64,000 nucleotides of DNA. Origin: Sorangium cellulosum (GTDB lineage Bacteria > Myxococcota_A > Polyangia > Polyangiales > Polyangiaceae). The notes beneath the pieces were generated by a model that did no database searches, was not told the DNA's origin, and saw nothing but the letters and a program-made list of their open reading frames with translations. The translations under genes and the position numbers were made by a program. Below, one piece after another: positions 58,540 to 64,000 of the stretch (position 1 is the first letter of the stretch; each line of letters begins with the position of its first letter). The DNA lies in NCBI RefSeq assembly GCF_004135735.1, contig NZ_CP012670.1, positions 5,906,501 through 5,970,500 of the forward strand, read 5' to 3'.

Positions 58540-60243
58540 ATGCGCTTGCTTGTCTCGATCGACTCCTGGGGTGCGAGATTGCTCTCGGTGCTGGCGCTCG
58601 CGCCGGCCGTGGGCTGCGATATCAACGTCACGTCGGGGGAGAGCTCCAGCGGGAGCACCGGAGGTACCTCCGTGGGGAGCACCGGAGGTACCTCCGTGGG
58701 GAGCACCGGAGGTACCTCCGTGGGGAGCACCGGAGGTACCTCCGTGGGGAGCACCGGAGGTACCTCCGTGGGGAGCACCGGAGGTACCTCCGTGGGGAGC
58801 ACCGGAGGCACCTCCGTGGGGAGCGCCGGCGGCTCGTCGAGCGGAGACGCTCCGTTCCCGTGCGACGATCCCGAGCCGATCCTCGTCGCGGGCCAGAACA
58901 CCGGGTACGTCCGCTGCGCCGGCGGCTGGATGCACCGCGCCGAGGTCGTCACCTGTCCCAGCGCGATCCCGCGCGCCACGGCGTGCCAGGACAAGGACCC
59001 GAGCGGCGCCCCCGGGGGCTGCTCCACCGACGCCGACTGCACCGACCAGCCGAACGGTTACTGCAAGAGCGCCGAGGGGGGAGAGGCGCTGCCAGGGTGC
59101 TTCTGCGCCTACGGATGCACGACCGACGCCGACTGCGGTGAGGGGCAGATCTGCCTGTGCGGCGATCCGGTCGGGCAGTGCGTCCCCGCCTCGTGCGAGA
59201 GCGACCAGGACTGCGGCTCGCTGCTCTGCTCGAGCCATGTCCTCCTCCCCGGGTGCGGCGGGACCGGCTTCGCGTGCCAGACGCCCTCGGACGAGTGCGC
59301 CAGCGATGAGGACTGCGCCGGCGACATGCAATGCTCGCTGGAGGCCGGAATGCACGCCTGCTCGGAGCAGATCTGCGCGATCGGCCGGCCGTTCCTGGTC
59401 GACGGGGTCGTGCGCACCGCCGCGCCCGCCGCGCGCGACGACTGGCGCGCGGGAGCGGCGGCCGACCGGGGAGCGCCGCCTCGCCTGGACGCGCTCTCGG
59501 CCGGGCAGCGGGCGGCGCTCGCCGAGCACTGGACGCGCGCCGCGCTCCTCGAGCACGCGTCGATCGCCGCGTTCGCGCGCTTCGCGCTGCAGCTGCTCTC
59601 GCTCGGCGCGCCGCCCGGGCTCGTCGCCGCGACCCAGGCCGCGATGGGCGACGAGGCCGAGCACGCCCGCCTGTGCTTCGAGCTGGCCAGCGCGTTCGGC
59701 GGCCGCGACGTCGGCCCGGGTCCGCTCGCCATCGACGGCGCGCTCGGCGGCGCGGACGCGCGCGAGATCCTGGTGACCGCCGTCCGCGAGGGGTGCATCG
59801 GCGAGACGATCGCCGCGATCGAGGCCGCGGAGGCCGCCCTCCACGCGACCGACCCGGCCGTCCGGCGCGCGCTCGAGAAGATCGCGGAGGACGAGTCGCG
59901 GCACGCAGAGCTCGCCTTCCGGTTCGCCGCCTGGGCGATCGAGCGCGACCCCGCGCTGGCGGACGCCCTCGTCGACGAGGTCGCCGCCTCCGCCGCGGGC
60001 GCGCCCGCCGCGGGCGAGGCCGAGGACGGCGGCCCGCTGCTCGGCTTCGGCGTGCTCTCGCCGTGGCAGCGGCGCGCGATCCGGGAGCGCGCGCTGTCGC
60101 AGGTCGTCACGCCGTGCGCGCGGGCGCTGCTCGCGCGCGCGTCGCACCGCGGAGGCCGCCGCGCCCCGCGCCCTCCGGCCGGCCCTCGGCGCGAGGAGGG
60201 CGATCAGCGCGAGGAGATCGAGAGCTTCGCGACGAAGAGCTGA
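58540..60243 (+). CDS. Lipoprotein with Cys-rich region and ferritin-like domain
   Basis: A 567-residue exported protein. ATG 58540 has AGAGGG six bases upstream. The signal ends LALAPAVGCDINV, a lipobox. Then come eight copies of GSTGGTSV (encoded by a 24-bp repeat), a Cys-rich part (about 110-290, with CSTDADCTDQPNGYC and CTTDADCGEGQICLC), and a ferritin-like helical bundle (about 310-500). Metal ligands read LLEHASIAAF, MGDEAEHARLCFE, EGCIGETIAAI and IAEDESRHAELAF, the di-iron Glu/His pattern. A ferritin-like domain outside the cell is unusual; it may oxidise or bind iron, or act on a small molecule. The 3' end overlaps the convergent gene by 40 bases. Confidence 0.85.
   Translation: MRLLVSIDSWGARLLSVLALAPAVGCDINVTSGESSSGSTGGTSVGSTGGTSVGSTGGTSVGSTGGTSVGSTGGTSVGSTGGTSVGSTGGTSVGSAGGSSSGDAPFPCDDPEPILVAGQNTGYVRCAGGWMHRAEVVTCPSAIPRATACQDKDPSGAPGGCSTDADCTDQPNGYCKSAEGGEALPGCFCAYGCTTDADCGEGQICLCGDPVGQCVPASCESDQDCGSLLCSSHVLLPGCGGTGFACQTPSDECASDEDCAGDMQCSLEAGMHACSEQICAIGRPFLVDGVVRTAAPAARDDWRAGAAADRGAPPRLDALSAGQRAALAEHWTRAALLEHASIAAFARFALQLLSLGAPPGLVAATQAAMGDEAEHARLCFELASAFGGRDVGPGPLAIDGALGGADAREILVTAVREGCIGETIAAIEAAEAALHATDPAVRRALEKIAEDESRHAELAFRFAAWAIERDPALADALVDEVAASAAGAPAAGEAEDGGPLLGFGVLSPWQRRAIRERALSQVVTPCARALLARASHRGGRRAPRPPAGPRREEGDQREEIESFATKS
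58651..58842. repeat. 24-bp coding tandem repeat, eight copies
   Basis: Unit GGGAGCACCGGAGGTACCTC then CGTG occurs eight times; the first six are perfect and the last two diverge. Each perfect copy holds the 12-base palindrome GGAGGTACCTCC. It encodes the linker of the ferritin-like lipoprotein. Confidence 0.95.
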
Positions 60244-61685
60244 CCGCCTCCGGCCTCGACCGGGCAGTTCAGGAGCTCGAAGTCGGCGTCGGAGCGGCCC
60301 GCGAGGAAGAGGTCCGTTCCGGAGACGGCGAGCGCCTGGAGCCGCTGGCCCTCCGGGCCGCCGAGCCCGCCGAGCCACGCGATCGCGCCGTCCTCGCCCC
60401 CGAGCCGCGCGAGGTAGATGTCCTCGTCGGCCGCGCCGGCGAGCTCCGCGCCATCGCCGACGGTCATCCGCTCCTGGAAATGCCCGGCGACGACGACGTC
60501 CCCCGCGCTGTCGGCCTCGACGAACGCCACCGACTGATCCGCGGCGCCCCCGAGCTGCCTGGCCCACCGGAGGCCGCCCTCCCCGTCGAGGTGCGCGAGG
60601 AACCCGTCCCCTCCGCTGGAGACGAGCCGGCCTCCGGGCTCGCCCGAGACATCGATCTCGCCGTCGAACGAGCCGCCCAGCACGACGCCGCCGTCGCGCA
60701 GCGCGACGGCGCTGGCGCGCTGATCGCCCGGCAGCGAGGAGTAGTGTCGATGCCGGAGGCGCCCGCCGCCGTCGCTCGATCCATCGCAGATCCAGGCCGC
60801 CGGGAACGAGGCGAGGAACGAGTCGACCCCCATCGCGGGCGCGCCGCCGGGCGGCAGCGCGTCCCGGGGGCTGGAGAACCCGAGCTCGATCCGGCCCTGG
60901 AACTCGGCGATGACGAACGCCTCGCCCGCGGACACGCGGAGCCCGCGGGGCGAGAGGCGCCCGCCGTCCAGCCCCGGGAACGCGCCGTGGCAAGGGCGCG
61001 TGAGGGTCTGTCCATCGAAGCTGGAGAGCCCCATCCTCGCCCCCCCCTGCAGCGACGTCAGGACGACGACGCGATCGCCGTCCACGGCGACCGCCCTCGC
61101 CGTGTCCCTGCCGTTCTCCCCGTGCGTCGCGCACGCCGCGTGGCCGCCCGGATCGCGCCTGTCGAGCTTCGCCACGAACAGCGCGCCGCCCCCGGCGTGG
61201 GCCGGAAGCGGGCAGTCTGCGCCGAAGGACAGGCTGCCCGTGAAGTCGCCCGCCACATAGACGCCGATCTCGCCCACGGCGATCGCGGTCGCCTGGTGCG
61301 CGCGCGTCGCGGCGTCGTTCGCCGCGTTCCCGAAGCGCTCGCTGAAGAGGTGATTCCCGTCGCGCGCCAGGTGCGCCACGAAGACGTCCGTGCCCGCGCC
61401 TCCCGCCGTGAGCGGCGCGCCCCCCGCGACGGCGATGTCCCCCTTGAAGCCGCCCGCGAGCCACAAGGTGCCGTCGCCGTCGGCCGCGATCCCGCCGAGC
61501 GTGGTCTCGGCGTCCCCGAAGGACAGCGCCCACTGGCACGTGTAGCCGGGTCCGCTGAACGAGCCGCCCCCGGCGCCCTGCTCGTCGATGTACCGCAGTC
61601 CGGCGATCTCCGCGCAACCCGCGCCGCCCGCCGCGATGAGGGCGCTCGAGAGCAGGAGCCGCCGCTCGAAGCGCAGCCTCGCCAT
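60204..61685 (-). CDS. Exported beta-propeller-like repeat protein
   Basis: A 493-residue lipoprotein-like protein. The signal ends ALIAAGGAGCAEIAG, a lipobox. The body has repeats of about 50 residues with GDxxFVAHLxxDG patterns: GTDVFVAHLARDGNHLF, GGALFVAKLDRRD, GGDGFLAHLDGEGGLRWARQ, DEDIYLARLGGEDG. These resemble SBBP-type beta-propeller repeats common in myxobacterial surface proteins. ATG 61685 overlaps the stop of the upstream gene by one base, so they form an operon. The stop lies inside the end of the convergent ferritin-like gene. Its function is probably binding or structure. Confidence 0.8.
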   Translation of the reverse strand: MARLRFERRLLLSSALIAAGGAGCAEIAGLRYIDEQGAGGGSFSGPGYTCQWALSFGDAETTLGGIAADGDGTLWLAGGFKGDIAVAGGAPLTAGGAGTDVFVAHLARDGNHLFSERFGNAANDAATRAHQATAIAVGEIGVYVAGDFTGSLSFGADCPLPAHAGGGALFVAKLDRRDPGGHAACATHGENGRDTARAVAVDGDRVVVLTSLQGGARMGLSSFDGQTLTRPCHGAFPGLDGGRLSPRGLRVSAGEAFVIAEFQGRIELGFSSPRDALPPGGAPAMGVDSFLASFPAAWICDGSSDGGGRLRHRHYSSLPGDQRASAVALRDGGVVLGGSFDGEIDVSGEPGGRLVSSGGDGFLAHLDGEGGLRWARQLGGAADQSVAFVEADSAGDVVVAGHFQERMTVGDGAELAGAADEDIYLARLGGEDGAIAWLGGLGGPEGQRLQALAVSGTDLFLAGRSDADFELLNCPVEAGGGQLFVAKLSISSR

Positions 61686-62341
61686 CAGAACACCCCGACG
61701 ACGGAGCCGCCGAGCACGCCCGGCACGATCTGCACACGCGGGCCCGCGCCCGGGGAATCCGGCGGCACCGTCAACCAGAGGACCGTCGTGCCAGCGAGCG
61801 CCGCCCCCGCGGCGATGAACGAGAAGTCGGAGATGGTCGCATACGACATCGCCCTCCTCGCGAGCTGGGGCACCGGCCGCGCGCACCCCTGGTAACGCGC
61901 CGGGCTGCTGCACGACGTCCCCGCGGTCCGCTCGACCTCGTTCCACGTCGTGATCGCGAGGCCCCCGAACGTGCTGCCGAGCGCGATGCCCGCCAGCGTG
62001 AGCCCGCCCGTGACCCACATCAGGTTTCGATGGAGCGGATCGGGCCTCGTGCCGAGCGGTGTCGGCCAGGGGCGCCCGAGGGAAGACGATGCGGGCGCCT
62101 CCTCGTCGAGGCCGCCCGCCGCGATGGCGATGCGGGCGTGCTCGCCTGGCGGGCTCACCGCGCCACCGCGCGCCTCATCGGCCCGGACCGCGACCGCCGG
62201 CGCCGAGGCGGCCAGGGCGGCGAGGAGCCCGAGCGCGGCGCGGCCGGCCACACCACGCCCGGAGCCGCGATGCGCCGCGCGCCCCGCGCCGCGCAGGTCG
62301 ATGGGGCGGCGGGCCCCTCCTCTGCAGGTCTCCTCGAGCAT
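61685..62341 (-). CDS. Uncharacterised membrane-associated protein
   Basis: About 218 residues with an N-terminal signal-like segment (AALGLLAALAASAPAVAVRA) and two hydrophobic helices, LMWVTGGLTLAGIALGSTFGG and ISDFSFIAAGAALAGTTVLW, flanking a Cys-containing loop (GTSCSSPARYQGCARP). I start at ATG 62341, with AGGGA six bases upstream; ATG 62371 is possible. Its stop overlaps the start of the repeat protein downstream, so the products may work together, perhaps as an anchor for it. The family is unknown. Confidence 0.65.
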   Translation of the reverse strand: MLEETCRGGARRPIDLRGAGRAAHRGSGRGVAGRAALGLLAALAASAPAVAVRADEARGGAVSPPGEHARIAIAAGGLDEEAPASSSLGRPWPTPLGTRPDPLHRNLMWVTGGLTLAGIALGSTFGGLAITTWNEVERTAGTSCSSPARYQGCARPVPQLARRAMSYATISDFSFIAAGAALAGTTVLWLTVPPDSPGAGPRVQIVPGVLGGSVVGVF

Positions 62342-62644
62342 CGAGTTCCCTGGATGGTCGGCGAGCGGCATCGGTTTCGGATCTCCGGCGCTGGACCGCG
62401 ACGACCGATATCAGGGCACCGCGGCGATGGCCAGGGCGAAAGGCGCCGCCGGGCGGTGGTCGCATCTGGACAGCTCACCTCCGGGGCTTGCGCTCCGGCG
62501 CGCCGCGAGACAGCGCGCGGCGCCCGCCCGCCCGCCGCGTTCCGCTTCGACCGACGCGGCCTTTGCGCTAGCTTTCTGCCCTCCGCTTTCGCTCTCGTCC
62601 GCTCGCTCCAGGGCCGCCGAGCGCCCTGGCGAACAGGTGCCCCG
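62342..62644. other. Divergent intergenic region
   Basis: About 300 bases between the two-gene operon and the gene at 62645. Frames crossing it lack ribosome sites. Bases 62370-62430 hold GACCGATATCAGGGC but no assignable promoter or operator. Confidence 0.35.
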
Positions 62645-63685
62645 ATGTCCTCCGTGCCAGCCGTCAAGAAGAAGCGCTCCAGGAAGGGCGAGCCCCCCCT
62701 GCCCCGCCGGGACGAGGCGTGGATCGGCGGCTTCTTCTCCCTGCGCGCGTTCGTCCGCGAGGGCGACGACGCGTACCGCCCCGAGGCGGTCGTCTGGATG
62801 ACCGATCGCGGCCTCGTCCTGAGCTGCACCACGCTCCGCCCCGGCGACGTCGTGGCGTGCGCGGTCGACAGCTTCGAGTCCACGGCCCGCGAGCCCCGGG
62901 AGGGGGAGCCCGGCCTGCCCGCGCGCGTGCGCGTGGCCTCGCCCGCGCTCGCCGACGCGCTGCGCGCGCGGCTCGGGCCCGGGGTCGACGTCCGCGTCGC
63001 GCCCACGCCCGAGATCGACGCCGTGGCCGAGGACCTGGAGGCGCACCTCGGCGCGGGCGACGGCGGCCCCTCGCCGAGCTTCCTCGGCGGCGGCATCGAG
63101 GCGCCCGCGATGGCCTCCTTCTTCCGCGCGGCGGCCGCGCTCCACCGCGCGGCGCCCTGGGAGGCCGTGCCGAGCGACACCGACATCCTGTCGCTGTCGA
63201 TCCCCTCGCTCGGCGCGCGCGATCTCGCGCTCTGCGTGCTCGGGCAGGCCGGCCAGGGCCACGGCGTGCTCCTCTTCGAGAGCGCGCGGGGGTTCGAGCT
63301 CCACCTCGCGGCGCTCGAGGCGCCCCGGGACAGGCCCCCCACGTCGCTGCCGGCGGGCTTCTTCTCGCTGAGCTTCGACCGCGCGAGCGACCTGCACCCC
63401 GCGCTGCGCGCCGAGGTCGCCGAGCAGCGCTGGGAGCTGGTCGGGCCCGACGCGGTCCCCACGCTCGCGATGGTCGACGAGGACCTCCTCGGCCGCAAGC
63501 CGACGCCGCAGGAGCTCACGGCCTCCGAGGCGCTCGCGCTCGGCCTGGTCGAGCTGATGAAGCGGCGCGACGAGCTCGCGCAGGCCTTCCGCGGCGGCGC
63601 CCCCGTCGAGGCGAGCTACGTCGTGGAGACGCACGGCGGCCCGGTGGAGGTGATGTTCCGCGCGCCTCACCCGGAGCGGGGCTGA
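62645..63685 (+). CDS. Uncharacterised soluble protein
   Basis: A 346-residue protein starting VPAVKKKRSRKGEPPLPRRD, a basic leader, followed by a beta-alpha core (EAWIGGFFSLRAFVREG to VVWMTDRGLVLS) and a helical-strand middle (SIPSLGARDLALCVLGQAGQ and GHGVLLFESARGFELHLAAL), ending in a compact C-terminal part. No signal peptide or membrane helix is seen. The core is like plasmid-type ORF proteins and SEC-C-linked proteins of unknown function (DUF6930/DUF7309-like), but I cannot name it. ATG 62645 has no strong ribosome site, and an open frame extends further upstream. Confidence 0.65.
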   Translation: MSSVPAVKKKRSRKGEPPLPRRDEAWIGGFFSLRAFVREGDDAYRPEAVVWMTDRGLVLSCTTLRPGDVVACAVDSFESTAREPREGEPGLPARVRVASPALADALRARLGPGVDVRVAPTPEIDAVAEDLEAHLGAGDGGPSPSFLGGGIEAPAMASFFRAAAALHRAAPWEAVPSDTDILSLSIPSLGARDLALCVLGQAGQGHGVLLFESARGFELHLAALEAPRDRPPTSLPAGFFSLSFDRASDLHPALRAEVAEQRWELVGPDAVPTLAMVDEDLLGRKPTPQELTASEALALGLVELMKRRDELAQAFRGGAPVEASYVVETHGGPVEVMFRAPHPERG

Positions 63686-63727
63686 CCGCCGGCCGCGCGG
63701 GGCACGCCGCGCCGGCGCGCGCTCGCC

Positions 63728-64000
63728 TCAGCGGGCGGCGAGCCGGTAGACATCGGCGCTCACGATGAGCTCGCAGACGACGTTGCCGAGCTGGAGGATG
63801 TCGCCGCTCTGCAGCGGCACGCCGTCCCCGGCCGGCGAGAGCAGCCGGTCGTTCAGGAACGTCCCGTTGGTGCTCTTCCGGGCGTGGAGCGTCGGGGCGT
63901 CCGGGCCGAGCACCGAGATGTGGGCGTGGACCTTGGAGACGGACGGGTCGCGGAGCACGATATCGCTGTTGAGGGCGCGGCCGATCAGGATGCGATCCTG
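63728..64000 (-). CDS. FHA-domain protein, C-terminal part (cut by window edge)
   Basis: The frame is open to the right edge, so the gene start lies beyond it. The visible 90 residues are a Forkhead-associated domain: RILIGRALNSDIVLRDPSVS, then KVHAHISVLG, TNGTFLNDRLLSPAG and LQSGDILQLGNVVCELI. The Gly-Arg, Ser, Lys-Val-His and Thr-Asn-Gly positions are those that contact phosphothreonine. It ends directly after the domain. FHA proteins bind phosphothreonine targets of Ser/Thr kinases, which is in keeping with the kinase gene at 35 kb. What lies before the domain is not visible. Confidence 0.85.
   Translation of the reverse strand, partial: QDRILIGRALNSDIVLRDPSVSKVHAHISVLGPDAPTLHARKSTNGTFLNDRLLSPAGDGVPLQSGDILQLGNVVCELIVSADVYRLAAR

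Noticed and set aside
51611..59776. A 2721-residue open frame on the plus strand across the giant repeat gene
   Set aside because: It is the antisense shadow of Cys-rich repeats whose complement happens to lack stops. The Cys repeats, signal peptide and fibro-slime domain on the minus strand are the real coding sequence. The plus frame has no ribosome site, signal or recognisable domain.

Overview
The window is very GC-rich with long, dense genes. It carries many hallmarks of a soil myxobacterium of the Polyangia (Sorangium-like). These include abundant secreted lipoproteins with Gly/Ser/Thr linkers, a MYXO-CTERM sorting tail, a giant Cys-rich surface protein of about 44 'CGDG...E.CDDGN' repeats with an inserted fibro-slime domain, a eukaryotic-type protein kinase, Sel1 and FHA proteins, and many minisatellites. 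The assignment to this group is an inference from gene content. No rRNA, tRNA, CRISPR array or prophage was seen.

Layout. 0-9.6 kb: a thioredoxin/TPR lipoprotein, a beta-helix-like lipoprotein, an OPT-family transporter, two small proteins, a PAS-PAS-STAS (RsbR-like) regulator and an alpha/beta-hydrolase-like protein. 9.7-12 kb: a decapitated gene beside a visibly less GC-rich two-gene unit (parvulin-type PPIase plus HupE/UreJ-like membrane protein) that looks inserted. 12.3-20.2 kb: a polysaccharide-deacetylase lipoprotein, an MHS-type MFS transporter, and upstream of it an overlapping three-gene unit (small membrane protein, solute-symporter histidine kinase, NtrC-type regulator with a degenerate GAFTGA loop). 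20.3-24.8 kb: a gene remnant and a divergent pair, a GH172 (DUF2961)/beta-propeller glycosidase and an exported ADP-ribosylglycohydrolase-family protein. 24.8-29.3 kb: repeats, a HUH (Y1) transposase, GST, SRPBCC and metallo-beta-lactamase-fold genes, plus a frameshifted remnant. 29.4-38.4 kb: a matrixin protease with an internal MYXO-CTERM, an FKBP lipoprotein, a class V aminotransferase, a kinase, TerB and Sel1 proteins, and hypotheticals. 38.6-41.5 kb: surface-sugar genes (nucleotidyltransferase, DegT aminotransferase, LegB-like dehydratase). 41.6-49.1 kb: a mixed set including cysK, mazG, a secreted protein, an AraC-type regulator and a VOC protein, with two large minisatellites. 49.2-64 kb: a palindromic element, guaB, the giant repeat protein, a ferritin-like lipoprotein, an exported repeat protein with a small membrane partner, a hypothetical and the edge of an FHA protein.

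How it fits together. Much of the window is envelope and extracellular biology: lipoproteins, glycan hydrolysis, surface-sugar synthesis, protein folding and transport. Control comes from a two-component system, a stressosome-type sensor and a protein kinase. The least explained structures are in DNA rather than genes. They are a seven-copy 43-bp array in which each unit carries two hairpins, two separate arrays sharing the core GGTTGGGGCG (one beside a HUH transposase), a 153-bp nested palindrome, and a 38-bp perfect inverted repeat. All start sites, domain calls and hairpins were read by eye. Database searches and transcript data would be needed to confirm them.
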